DNA of 64,000 bases from Babylonia areolata (lineage: Eukaryota; Mollusca; Gastropoda; Neogastropoda; Buccinidae): contig NC_134904.1 of the NCBI RefSeq assembly GCF_041734735.1, forward strand, positions 41,499,148 through 41,563,147, written 5' to 3'. Positions within the stretch are counted from its first letter, which is position 1; each line of letters starts with the position of its first letter. Below the pieces are notes generated by a model. The model was not told the origin of the DNA and did not search any database. It worked only from the letters and a program-made list of their open reading frames with translations. Of this stretch, positions 32,001-35,850 are shown one piece after another. A program made the translations under genes and the position numbers.

Positions 32001-33089
32001 GGTAAGAACCTGTTTGGTGAAGCATACAGCGGTCTGGAGTATGACTATATGTGTGCAGGTAAGAACCTGTTTGGTGAAGCATACAGCGGTCTGGAGTATG
32101 ACTATATGTGTGCAGGTAAGAACCTGTTTGGTGAAGCATACAGCGGTCTGGAGTATGACTATATGTGTGCAGGTAAGAACCTGTTTGGTGAAGCATACAG
32201 CGGTCTGGAGTATGACTATATGTGTGCAGGTAAGAACCTGTTTGGTGAAGCATACAGCGGTCTGGAGTATGACTATATGTGTGCAGGTAAGAACCTGTTT
32301 GGTGAAGCATACAGCGGTCTGGAGTATGACTATATGTGTGCAGGTAAGAACCTGTTTGGTGAAGCATACAGCGGTCTGGAGTATGACTCTATGTGTGCAG
32401 GTAAGAACCTGTTTGGTGAAGCATACAGCGGTCTGGAGTATGACTATATGTGTGCAGGTAAGAACCTGTTTGGTGAAGCGTACAGCGGTCTGGAGTATGA
32501 CTATATATGTGCAGGTAAGAACCTGTTTGGTGAAGCGTACAGCGGTCTGGAGTATGACTATATGTGTGCAGGTAAGAACCTGTTTGGTGAAGCGTACAGC
32601 GGTCTGGAGTATGACTATATGTGTGCAGGTAAGAACCTGTTTGGTGAAGCGTACAGCGGTCTGGAGTATGACTATATGTGTGCAGGTAAGAACCTGTTTG
32701 GTGAAGCATACAGCGGTCTGGAGTATGACTATATGTGTGCAGGTAAGAACCTGTTTGGTGAAGCGTACAGCGGTCTGGAGTATGACTATATGTGTGCAGG
32801 TAAGAACCTGTTTGGTGAAGCATACAGCGGTCTGGAGTATGACTATATGTGTGCAGGTAAGAACCTGTTTGGTGAAGCATACAGCGGTCTGGAGTATGAC
32901 TACCGCGGACTGCTGCGGCTGTACCAGAGCACGGGTAATCATGACCTGGCGGTGCACTACAGCAATGTCATGATTGACTGGAGCAACCTGCGGGCCCAGA
33001 ATGACGCCACACAGGCCAAGCCCTTGGACTTTGACGTCAATGACTGTCTGGAGAACATCATCAGCAAACACTTCATGTCCTCGTCCTGA
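1488..33089 (+). CDS. APPBP2: APPBP2 (PAT1) orthologue, 14 coding exons, 582 aa
   Basis: Joined exons: 1488-1634, 5984-6072, 7239-7393, 10736-10859, 13317-13485, 14368-14424, 15210-15242, 17399-17466, 19965-20070, 22609-22733, 23576-23661, 27629-27819, 30264-30429, 32857-33089. The sum is 1749 nt (582 aa plus stop); human APPBP2 has 585 aa, and every exon aligns in order. Recognisable blocks include LPEDVQFDLY, HPKYADALLDYG, AHEDLAYATYV, LPADHLLLSSSKRVK, NVQTAKHYGNLGRLYQSM, SVGHLASLYNYDM and YSGLEYDYRGL. The family is a tetratricopeptide-repeat protein. In vertebrates it binds the APP sorting signal and microtubules and acts as a substrate receptor of a CUL2 ubiquitin ligase recognising C-terminal degrons; that role here is inferred from orthology. 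The C-terminal ~35 residues diverge from human and end in sequence that has become a minisatellite. All introns are GT-AG. Introns are large because of tandem repeats, many copied from the gene's own splice junctions. Confidence 0.95.
1635..3035 (+). other. APPBP2 intron 1, 5' part, no recognised element
   Basis: AT-rich, mostly unique sequence. A short imperfect duplication lies near 2196-2270 (two copies built on CTGCCACAAARCCAGTCTCA). ORFs here have no recognisable domain and no flanking splice logic. Confidence 0.6.
3036..3715. mobile_element. Possible piggyBac-type MITE (TTAA-flanked)
   Basis: A ~672-bp block bounded by TTAA at 3036-3039 and at 3712-3715. Its ends are imperfect inverted repeats: TCCTTTCAGCC after the left TTAA, and CTCATTCAACCC reading inward from the right TTAA. 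TTAA target duplication is the mark of piggyBac elements. No transposase ORF is present, so it would be non-autonomous. A subterminal palindrome, AAACCGGTTTAAATAAACGG, lies near the right end. The alternative is chance placement of a common tetranucleotide. Confidence 0.5.
3716..4089. other. Intron 1 spacer with GT-rich tract
   Basis: Unique sequence, then (GT)n-rich DNA from about 3930. No gene is seen. Confidence 0.6.
4090..4760 (+). repeat. Right arm of inverted repeat pair with 49-800, ending in SINE tail
   Basis: Contains, in reverse complement and reverse order, the blocks of 49-800: GGGGTTGGGATTGGGGGATA near 4131, GAAGCTGCGATACG near 4217, the CATGTACGTTTATGTG stretch near 4293, then the SINE tail block CTCAAGGCCTGACTAAGC at 4636-4757. 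GT, T and (TAG)n simple repeats lie between them. Same family as the left arm, opposite orientation, on the other side of exon 1. Confidence 0.7.
5032..5093. repeat. (CA)n microsatellite
   Basis: About 30 CA units without interruption in intron 1. Confidence 0.95.
5281..5783 (+). other. Unidentified repeat-like block with 92-codon ORF and GGCACTC hairpins
   Basis: The stem GAGTGC...GCACTC occurs twice as a short hairpin (about 5318-5336 and 5727-5745), and a related GGGCACTCAAA lies near 5707. Between them is an ORF at 5506-5784 starting MYPLFNVKRKAPETETK. Its Lys-rich stretch leads to WQKIFPW and later MFCSEC, an arrangement reminiscent of zinc-finger N-termini of hAT-related proteins. It has no splice-compatible place in APPBP2. 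It may be a decayed DNA transposon; family not established. Confidence 0.3.
5984..6072 (+). CDS. APPBP2: APPBP2 exon 2 (aa 50-79)
   Basis: 89 nt. The acceptor is TTGTGTGTGCAG and the donor GTGAGA; the exon ends in phase 2. It reads LFTHNKQSQLYMEFSQLKVF, aligned with human LYQQGRLCQLGSEFCELEVF. Confidence 0.92.
6288..7238 (+). repeat. 42-44 bp minisatellite copying the exon 3 acceptor
   Basis: 22 decoy copies precede the true exon 3 junction. Each has GTGTGCAG|GGCCAAGATTCA (two variants TAG|GG at 7150 and 7194; some GGCCATG). The real junction is GTGTGCAG|GGCCAAGCTTCA, so the unit carries the acceptor plus about 12 exonic nt. Most units are 42 bp; the ones nearest the exon are 44 bp. One 40-bp unit lies at 6638-6678. 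Confidence 0.95.
7239..7393 (+). CDS. APPBP2: APPBP2 exon 3 (aa 79-131)
   Basis: 155 nt, starting in phase 2 and ending in phase 1. It reads AKLHYMFQYLMDHNKELIET and ends HTGHALG, aligned with human HLLHHCFQALMDHG... and ...FVLGG. The donor is G|GTCAGT, with a rare C at +3. Both its acceptor and its donor are embedded in tandem arrays. Confidence 0.92.
7376..8068 (+). repeat. 57-60 bp minisatellite copying the exon 3 donor
   Basis: About 12 units. Each contains CATGCTCTAG|GTCAGTGGG or a close variant, copied from the exon 3 end CACGCTCTAG|GTCAGTGGG. The unit therefore spans the last ~10 exonic nt, the donor and about 45 nt of intron. The exon-side copy is the functional one. Confidence 0.94.
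8069..8424. other. Intron 3 spacer
   Basis: CA-rich short tracts and unique sequence, then an (AAT)n-type run near 8408-8440 that may be the tail of the LINE fragment that follows. No gene is seen. Confidence 0.6.
8425..8795 (-). mobile_element. 5'-truncated LINE 3'-end fragment (antisense)
   Basis: Reverse-complement match to the 3' end of the LINE at 62205-63110: the ATGGCCCGATATCCAGTA, CAAAGCGCCTTACATCATCG, CATGATCCACCAAACAATAA and CAGACACATTAAATATATC blocks are all shared, as is the internal CA-rich tract. Only the 3' UTR portion is left. Its truncated end abuts the next minisatellite. Confidence 0.85.
8800..10722 (+). repeat. ~37 bp minisatellite abutting exon 4 acceptor
   Basis: About 50 units of the type GTGTGTGAACCCTGTATGGA followed by ATGTTGTGTGGTCATG or a CTTG variant. 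The array stops about 13 bp before the exon 4 acceptor (TTGTGTTCGCAG). The unit carries no exon sequence. All long ORFs on both strands here arise from the periodicity. Confidence 0.95.
10736..10859 (+). CDS. APPBP2: APPBP2 exon 4 (aa 131-172)
   Basis: 124 nt; acceptor TTCGCAG, donor G|GTGAGA within CAGGTGAGA. It reads SFFSEAGWFQNSEMVYSECL...FRALEYCVR, aligned with human GFLSDAGWYSDAEKVFLSCL...FRAVECCVR. Confidence 0.94.
10954..11221 (+). mobile_element. tRNA-related SINE, second family
   Basis: The head GCCCTGGCAGAATTGGTCAA resembles an A box and is followed by a degenerate B box GGTTTGAGGCC. The body has GTGTTCCTGGGAAATGCACT and CACCCAGGTGTAATGG. The same order of blocks is seen at 17511-17795. 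It lies in intron 4. Confidence 0.65.
11222..11640. other. Intron 4 spacer
   Basis: Unique sequence with a GATA-type simple tract near 11548-11585 and a short duplication around 11304-11400 (ATTTTGGATGTTRTG...TATGGCCAC). No gene is seen. Confidence 0.55.
11640..13290 (+). repeat. ~54-57 bp minisatellite before exon 5
   Basis: About 29 units of GTTATGTACTGTTTTTGTCA plus TACTGTTTGGCAGTCAGATA and TGATAATCAGAG, with indels of AG. It ends about 25 bp upstream of the exon 5 acceptor. No exon 5 sequence is in the unit. Confidence 0.95.
13317..13485 (+). CDS. APPBP2: APPBP2 exon 5 (aa 172-228)
   Basis: 169 nt. Acceptor TGTGTGTGGGCAG; it ends in phase 0 before donor GTCAGT. It reads LFHVQNANCRYKWATKTCEK...ILYAEQCALLFAQSLYDD, matching human LLHVRNGNCKYHLGEETFKL...ALYGELCALLFAKSHYDE. 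Confidence 0.94.
13490..13815 (+). repeat. ~55 bp minisatellite starting at exon 5 donor
   Basis: About six copies of TTCTTCTTTCCGGGG, GTCCTTGCTAGCTGTCTATA and ACAGTCTACACATGTCTACA. The array starts about 5 nt after the donor GTCAGT, so it is made of donor-proximal intron sequence without exon bases. Confidence 0.94.
13992..14062. repeat. (CT)n microsatellite
   Basis: TC/CT run with minor interruptions in intron 5. Confidence 0.95.
14208..14380 (+). repeat. ~60 bp triplication spanning exon 6 acceptor
   Basis: Three copies of ATTATCATTGTTTATGTCTG. The last continues CAG|GCATTCAAGG into exon 6. The two upstream copies read CTG|GCATTCAACT. The unit therefore carries the first eight exon bases, but the acceptor AG is TG in both decoys. 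Confidence 0.9.
14368..14424 (+). CDS. APPBP2: APPBP2 exon 6 (aa 229-247)
   Basis: 57 nt, phase 0 at both ends: AFKACFDALRELNSSVSVR. Human has AYKWCIEAMKEITAGLPVK. Donor GTAAGC. Confidence 0.92.
14431..15209. other. APPBP2 intron 6, no repeats recognised
   Basis: About 780 bp of largely unique sequence ending in the acceptor TGTTTGTTTCCACAG. It is one of the few introns of this gene without a tandem array. Confidence 0.65.
15210..15242 (+). CDS. APPBP2: APPBP2 exon 7, 33-nt microexon (aa 248-258)
   Basis: Reads TVVDVLRQCAK; human has VVVDVLRQASK. Phase 0 on both sides, with acceptor TTTCCACAG and donor GTAAGT. Skipping it would remove 11 residues without a frameshift. Confidence 0.92.
15610..17398 (+). 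repeat. Compound GTGTGACAG minisatellite before exon 8
   Basis: It opens with three 60-bp copies of GTGTGTCTGTCTCTGTGTGC plus AGAGAATCATGATG. Many ~26-56 bp units of GTGTGACAGAGAATCATGAT follow. The last unit ends GTGTGTGTGACAG|GCCTG, so the true exon 8 acceptor is the terminal GTGTGACAG of the array. Confidence 0.94.
17399..17466 (+). CDS. APPBP2: APPBP2 exon 8 (aa 259-281)
   Basis: 68 nt: ACVVKREFKKAEVLIKLAVH then QAR. Human has ACVVKREFKKAEQLIKHAVY, so this is among the best conserved exons. Donor GTGAGT; ends in phase 2. Confidence 0.95.
17511..17795 (+). mobile_element. tRNA-related SINE, second family
   Basis: It has a tRNA-like head with B box GGGTTCAAATCCCC and a preceding GTGGTCAGGCATTGGATTGC. 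The body has GTGTCCAGGAGAAAGGCACT, CCAGCCAGGTGGTAATGG and GAAGTCACTGCCCCGCTGG. Block order agrees with 10954-11221. It lies in intron 8. Confidence 0.7.
17796..18120. other. Intron 8 spacer with CA/CT tracts
   Basis: Short CA and CT tracts and unique sequence; no gene. Confidence 0.6.
18125..19062 (+). repeat. ~40 bp minisatellite, intron 8
   Basis: About 23 units of GTATTATTGCAGACAGAAGT plus AGAACTGTCATCCCTCTGAA. Each unit has an acceptor-like ATTATTGCAG, but no exon 9 bases. Confidence 0.94.
19085..19964 (+). repeat. Minisatellite copying the exon 9 acceptor
   Basis: Short TGTGTGATGTGTGTTGCAG units are interspersed with seven longer copies holding TTGCAG|GGAGCAGTTTGGC and ATTGAGCAC (junctions at 19264, 19464, 19569, 19655, 19741, 19808 and 19897), plus a truncated copy at 19875. 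The true junction at 19964/19965 has the same GGAGCAGTTTGGCATTGAGC before diverging to CACCCTAAG. About 23 exonic nt are in each long unit. Confidence 0.95.
19965..20070 (+). CDS. APPBP2: APPBP2 exon 9 (aa 281-316)
   Basis: 106 nt. Reads EQFGIEHPKYADALLDYGFF then LLNVDAISSAVTVYQ. Human has DHFGSKHPKYSDTLLDYGFY. Ends in phase 0; donor GTCAGT. Confidence 0.95.
20071..20385 (+). repeat. Tandem copies of the exon 9 donor flank
   Basis: Six copies beginning at the donor: GTCAGTCAGTGCTGTGATGA, then (GAT)n, ACCGATACTTAAATAG. The exon side reads CAG|GTCAGTCAG; the decoys read TAG|GTCAGTCAG. Confidence 0.9.
20391..20850 (-). mobile_element. L1-like LINE reverse-transcriptase fragment (antisense)
   Basis: The minus strand translates in one frame to LEGSITLEEASYALKNMNNN directly followed by KSPGTDGLSAK, the N-terminal reverse-transcriptase signature of L1-type LINEs. 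Upstream sequence on that strand is a decayed endonuclease-RT linker. Only a short internal piece remains; it sits in intron 9. Confidence 0.8.
20850..21714. other. Intron 9 spacer with degenerate ~85 bp repeat
   Basis: Mostly unique sequence. Three diverged copies around 21450-21675 share CTTGTCARGTTGTC, a CTAAATRGATC-type segment and CATCACCCCCATCATAGAG. No gene. Confidence 0.6.
21715..22608 (+). repeat. 66-bp minisatellite copying the exon 10 acceptor and exon start
   Basis: 13 decoy acceptors (21739 then every 66 bp to 22399, then 22466 and 22534) precede the real one at 22608. Units read TGTGAACAG|CTGGCCCTGTC, CATCTGCATGAAGGTGTT(T/A)GGA, and carry about 36 nt homologous to exon 10. In the exon's frame a unit gives LALSICMKVLGERNNVLLSC. 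The frame is open through most of the array but meets a stop at 22460-22462, before the real exon. Confidence 0.95.
22609..22733 (+). CDS. APPBP2: APPBP2 exon 10 (aa 317-358)
   Basis: 125 nt. Reads LALSIRMKVFGGNNLHVAIA then HEDLAYATYVFEYSTGKFKD. Human has AALDIRQSVFGGKNIHVATA and HEDLAYSSYVHQYSSGKFDN. Donor CAG|GTAAGC. Tandem arrays derived from this exon lie on both sides. Confidence 0.95.
22720..23115 (+). repeat. 54-bp minisatellite copying the exon 10 donor
   Basis: Seven further copies of GTACAGCACCGGCAAGTTTA followed by AAGATGTCAG|GTAAGCTC and CCTCTCCTACCTCTGG. About 33 nt of exon end, the CAG|GTAAGC donor and about 22 nt of intron repeat. The last copy lacks the donor (GCCAGGCAGTAAGG). 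Confidence 0.95.
23160..23575 (+). repeat. 45-bp minisatellite copying the exon 11 acceptor
   Basis: Nine decoys of GTGTGCAG|GGACCATGTTG precede the real GTGTGCAG|GGACCATGCCC. The last five intervals (23350, 23395, 23440, 23485, 23530 to 23575) are exactly 45 bp. In the exon's frame they read DHVVTEGSKSCGVCR without a stop, straight into exon 11. Confidence 0.95.
23576..23661 (+). CDS. APPBP2: APPBP2 exon 11 (aa 358-387)
   Basis: 86 nt. Reads DHAQKAIEILCHILPADHLL then LSSSKRVK. Human has ERAIGIITHILPEDHLLLAS then SKRVK. The donor is G|GTAGGA, a weaker form; ends in phase 1. Confidence 0.94.
23662..23945. other. Intron 11 start, unique sequence
   Basis: No repeat or gene seen in about 280 bp. 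Confidence 0.6.
23946..25640 (+). repeat. ~35 bp minisatellite, intron 11
   Basis: About 45-50 units of GTGTGGTCAGCTTGGTTTGA plus TTTGTAATGGCCCCT, some with an inserted GTGGTCAGCT. No exon sequence is included. Confidence 0.95.
25834..25901 (+). pseudogene. Duplicated 5' part of APPBP2 exon 12, copy 1
   Basis: 68 nt after a conserved CCACAG acceptor: CTCTGACCCTGGGGGAGATC, then a CATGACAAGGAGCTGG-type run, ending GGGAGG before TTACATAGATG. It matches the first 68 nt of exon 12 with about nine substitutions and breaks off where exon 12 continues GGCGAGGCCCAG. It is the older of two partial copies. Confidence 0.85.
25902..27420 (+). repeat. 29-bp minisatellite, intron 11
   Basis: About 50 units of TTACATAGAGATATTACAGT plus ACTGCATTG. 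It starts directly at the break point of exon 12 copy 1 and ends just before copy 2. Confidence 0.95.
27430..27498 (+). pseudogene. Duplicated 5' part of APPBP2 exon 12, copy 2
   Basis: 69 nt with only one substitution (TTCGAC for ATCGAC) against true exon 12, after the same GTGGTCCACAG acceptor. It breaks off at GGCGAGG before TTACATAGATG, exactly as copy 1 does. A few 29-bp-like units follow to 27607. Confidence 0.9.
27629..27819 (+). CDS. APPBP2: APPBP2 exon 12 (aa 387-450)
   Basis: 191 nt, the longest internal exon. Reads LILEEIAIDSHDKELEDKLL, GEAQELHLFSLSTAQKAFGE, SNVQTAKHYGNLGRLYQSMH and RFK; the human exon aligns residue for residue. Acceptor GTGGTCCACAG. Donor G|GTCAAA is unusually weak. 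Confidence 0.95.
27830..28400. repeat. ATGATAATAAT simple repeats with diverged ~90 bp units, intron 12
   Basis: AAT/GAT-type microsatellites separate three or four diverged copies of a unit with ATRGCRYTTAATCTTGTCC-like and TTTCACACCAATACTTA-like segments (near 27900, 28000, 28230, 28300). It resembles scattered 3' ends of a dispersed repeat; family unknown. Confidence 0.5.
28588..29563. mobile_element. Probable non-autonomous DNA element, ~975 bp
   Basis: The left end is a hairpin TGACTCACTTGTGTAAACAA followed by AGTGAGTC. The right end has GAGTGAGTCTTGAAGGCTTT then GCCTC, so GTGAGTC occurs at both ends. I recall similar ends as common dispersed repeats in molluscs. No transposase-like ORF is present. 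It contains a ~54-bp direct duplication near 29140-29225 (CAACGTCTCCTTTAMCGCCA). Confidence 0.5.
29740..30080. repeat. ~135 bp tandem triplication, intron 12
   Basis: Three copies with CACATGGATCTCTAAA, CCAGAGGAATGCGCTGTAGA and AGTATCATTATTGTTATTAT. ATT-rich simple sequence follows to 30235. Confidence 0.9.
30264..30429 (+). CDS. APPBP2: APPBP2 exon 13 (aa 451-506)
   Basis: 166 nt: EAEEMHLKAIEIKERLLGQD, DYEVSLSVGHLASLYNYDMG and KYEEAERLYMRSINI, almost identical to human. Acceptor GTGTTCAG, donor G|GTAAGT; ends in phase 1. Confidence 0.96.
30444..30640 (+). repeat. G-rich tract just after exon 13 donor
   Basis: Many GGG/GGGG runs with degenerate GGTGGTGCAGGTT units, starting about 15 nt after the donor. 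The density of G runs on the transcribed-sense strand would allow G-quadruplex formation. Confidence 0.6.
30641..31635. other. Intron 13 spacer
   Basis: Unique AT-rich sequence, a short CA run near 30970, and CA/C-rich sequence at 31480-31620. No gene is seen. Confidence 0.6.
31636..31815 (+). mobile_element. Truncated SINE fragment abutting the exon 14 array
   Basis: Has GGGCTGCTCTCCCCAGGGAG, AGCGCCACCCA and CCTATCGAAGTGGATTTTTC, blocks I recall from a common molluscan SINE. A degraded relative occurs inverted at 48490-48560. Its right end merges into the first unit of the 57-bp array, so it marks that array's 5' limit. Confidence 0.55.
31816..32856 (+). repeat. 57-bp in-frame minisatellite copying the exon 14 acceptor
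   Basis: 18 upstream copies plus the true exon start, at exact 57-bp intervals from 31831 to 32857. Each unit reads TATGTGTGCAG|GTAAGAAC, then CTGTTTGGTGAAGCATACAG and CGGTCTGGAGTATGACTA. The first copy has CAA in place of CAG. The exon 14 reading frame is open across the whole array and encodes KNLFGEAYSGLEYDYMCAG. Each junction is both an acceptor and a perfect donor motif (CAG|GTAAGA). Confidence 0.97.
32857..33089 (+). CDS. APPBP2: APPBP2 exon 14, terminal coding exon (aa 506-582)
   Basis: Starts G|GT then KNLFGEAYSGLEYDYRGLLR, matching human KKLFGEGYSGLEYDYRGLIK, and runs through YSNVMIDWSNL to NIISKHFMSSS with TGA at 33087-33089. Any of the upstream copies would give the same first codons. 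I chose the last acceptor because it yields the human-length protein. The C-terminal ~35 residues are not conserved with human. Confidence 0.9.
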
Positions 33090-34730
33090 TCCTGTCTGGA
33101 CAACATCATCAGCAAACACTTCATGTCCTGATCCTGTCTGGACAACATCATCAGCAAACACTTCATTTCCTCGTCCTGTCTGGACAACATCATCAGCAGA
33201 CGCTTCATGTCCTCGTCCTGATCCTGTCTGGACAACATCATCAGCAAACACTTCATGTCCCGATCCTGTCTGGACAACATCAGCAAACACTTCATGTCCT
33301 GATCCTGTCTGGACAACATCATCAGCAGACGCTTCATGTCCTCGTCCTGATCCTGTCTGGACAACATCATCAGCAAACACTTCATGTCCTGATCCTGTCT
33401 GGACAACATCATCAGCAAACACTTCATGTCCTGATCCTGTCTGGACAACATCATCAGCAAACACTTCATGTCCTGATCCTGTCTGGACAACATCATCAGC
33501 AAACACTTCATGTCCTGATCCTGTCTGGACAACATCATCAGCAAACACTTCATGTCCCGATCCTGTCTGGACAACATCATCAGCAAACACTTCATGTCCT
33601 GATCCTGTCTGGACAACATCATCAGCAAACACTTCATGTCCTGATCCTGTCTGGACAACATCATCAGCAAACACTTCATGTCCTGATCCTGTCTGGACAA
33701 CATCATCAGCAAATACTTCATGTCCCGATCCTGTCTGGACAACATCATCAGCAAACACTTCATGTCCTGATCCTGTCTGGACAACATCATCAGCAAACAC
33801 TTCATGTCCTGATCCTGTCTGGACAACATCATCAGCAAACACTTCATGTCCCGATCCTGTCTGGACAACATCATCAGCAAACACTTCATGTCCTGATCCT
33901 GTCTGGACAACATCATCAGCAAACACTTCATGTCCTGATCCTGTCTGGACAACATCATCAGCAAATACTTCATGTCCCGATCCTGTCTGGACAACATGAT
34001 CAGCAAACACTTCATGTCCTTGTCCTCATCCTGTCTGGACAACATCATCAGAAAACACTTCATGTCCTGATCCTGTCTGGACAACATCATCAGCAAACAC
34101 TTCATGTCCTGATCCTGTCTGGACAACATCATCAGCAAACACTTCATGTCCTCGTAATGATCCTGTCTGGACAACATCATCAGCAAACACTTCATGTCCT
34201 GATCCTGTCTGGACAACATCATCAGCAAATACTTCATGTCCCGATCCTGTCTGGACATCATCATCAGCAAACACTTCATGTCCTTGTCCTGATCCTGTCT
34301 GGACAACATCATCAGCAAACACTTCATGTCCTCGTCCTGATCCTGTCTGGACAACATCATCAGCAAACACTTCATGTCCTTGTCCTGATCCTGTCTGGAC
34401 AACATCATCAGCAAACACTTCATGTCCTTGTCCTGATCCTGTCTGGACAACATCATCAGCAAACACTTCATGTCCTTGTCCTGATCCTGTCTGGAGAACA
34501 TCATCAGCAAACACTTCATGTCCTCGTCCTGATCCTGTCTGGACAACATCATCAGCAAACACTTCATGTCCTGGTTATGATCCTGTCTGGACAACATCAT
34601 CAGCAAACACTTCATGTCCTCGTCCTGATCCTGTCTGGACAACATCATCAGCAAACACTTCATGTCCTGGTTATGATCCTGTCTGGACAACATCATCAGC
34701 AAACACTTCATGTCCTCGTAATGATCCTCA
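33040..34730 (+). repeat. 42/48-bp minisatellite copied from the APPBP2 C-terminal codons and stop
   Basis: Roughly 35-40 copies of CTGTCTGGACAACATCATCA plus GCAAACACTTCATGTCCTGA, some with an extra TCGTCC/TTGTCC. The template is the exon 14 end CTGTCTGGAGAACATCATCA...TCGTCCTGA. Units are 14 or 16 codons long and in the gene's frame nearly every one carries TGA. It would form most of the 3' UTR. The very long minus-strand ORFs (up to 752 codons) are periodicity artefacts. Confidence 0.95.
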
Positions 34731-34896
34731 CTCTCACCTCTACACACGCAGATCACTTGGATCCTTTTTGTCTTGTGATGCCATCTTTCACTTTTTGGGG
34801 GGAGGAAGAAAGGGAGAGAGGGTTGTGGGGGGTAAGCAATTGCAAATGAGGTGAAGAAATCTTGTTCTTTGTCTTTGGTGGGGTTGGGAAGAAAGC

Positions 34897-34927
<31 letters not shown>

Positions 34928-35500
34928 AATCTAAACAAACCCTGTTAGTGAGGGGTTTGGTCGTCATCGTTTGGGAAAATGGTAAAGATGCCAGGAGTGT
35001 GTGTTTTTCTGCCCACTTAGAGGGGATAGTCACCGTGTTTGAGGTGTGAAGTCACAAGGATGTTGGATTCTCCCTCCATCCATCACCTGTTGGGGGAATA
35101 AAAACCCTTCAAGAGCTATGCTGAATGGCGTTTGTTGTGTAAAACAGTGTGTTTCATGGACAGGATAAGAAGTGATTTCTGCGTTTGACATGTGTCGTTC
35201 CTGCTTGTTTGGCCTGATCATTTTGTACAGCAGACTGTGTTTTATTTATGGAAATCTTGTTCCGACCATTGGGGAGAGGGGGAAGGGGGGATGAGGAGAG
35301 GTGATGGGGGTGGAAGGGATTGACACCCTGGCTGTTTCTGTTCAATTCTTGTAGAACACACAGTTTTGTGGTGGTTGTTTCTATTTTATTCTTGTAAAAC
35401 ACGCAGTTTTGTGGTTATTGTTTCTGTTGGAGCCTAGTAAAACACAGTTTTGTGGTTGTCGCTTCTGTTGAAGCCTGGTAAAACAGTTTTGTGGTTTTCA
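34731..35500. other. Probable end of APPBP2 3' UTR and spacer
   Basis: Unique sequence with an (AG)n run at 34893-34921. A repeated segment built on AACACACAGTTTTGTGGT occurs three or four times near 35340-35495. No coding signal. Confidence 0.55.
35097..35102 (+). terminator. Candidate polyadenylation signal AATAAA
   Basis: First well-placed AATAAA downstream of the stop codon and the tandem array. A TTTGTTGTGT element lies about 30 nt downstream, the expected place for a GU-rich downstream element. The match is short and could be chance. Confidence 0.35.
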
Positions 35501-35539
35501 TTTCGGGGGAATGAGGGTTGTGAGTTTCTCAGATCCTTC

Positions 35540-35850
35540 CCTGTCTTTCTCCCTCTCATTTTCTTCCTCTTGCATTCCTTTCTCTCACTCTCTGGCTCTC
35601 TCTCTCTCTCTCTTTCCATGTCTGTCTCACTCTCTTTGTCATTCTCCTGCTCTCCATCTTTCTCTCTCTCTCTCTCACTCTCTCTGTGCCTGTCTTTGGC
35701 TCTCTCCCTCTCTCTCCACAGTTCATCCCTCTCTCTCCCTCTGTCTCTGTCTCCACAGTTCATCCCTCTCTCTCCCTCTGTCTCTGTCTCCACAGTTCAT
35801 CCCTCTCTCTTTCTGTCCCTTGTTCACTCCCCCTATTCTTTCTTTGTTTC
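35540..35850 (+). repeat. CT-rich tract with 48-bp repeats
   Basis: TCTC-rich simple sequence, then three copies of CCACAGTTCATCCCTCTCTC separated by CT runs. Confidence 0.85.

Noticed and set aside
31752-34010. 752-codon minus-strand ORF
   Set aside because: It runs antisense over APPBP2 exon 14 and its two arrays; the opening comes from periodicities of 57 and 42/48 bp.
6288-34730. Assembly artefact as the explanation for splice-junction arrays
   Set aside because: Units differ by point changes and length, different junctions have different units, and exon continuity is perfect. Long-read confirmation is still the decisive test.
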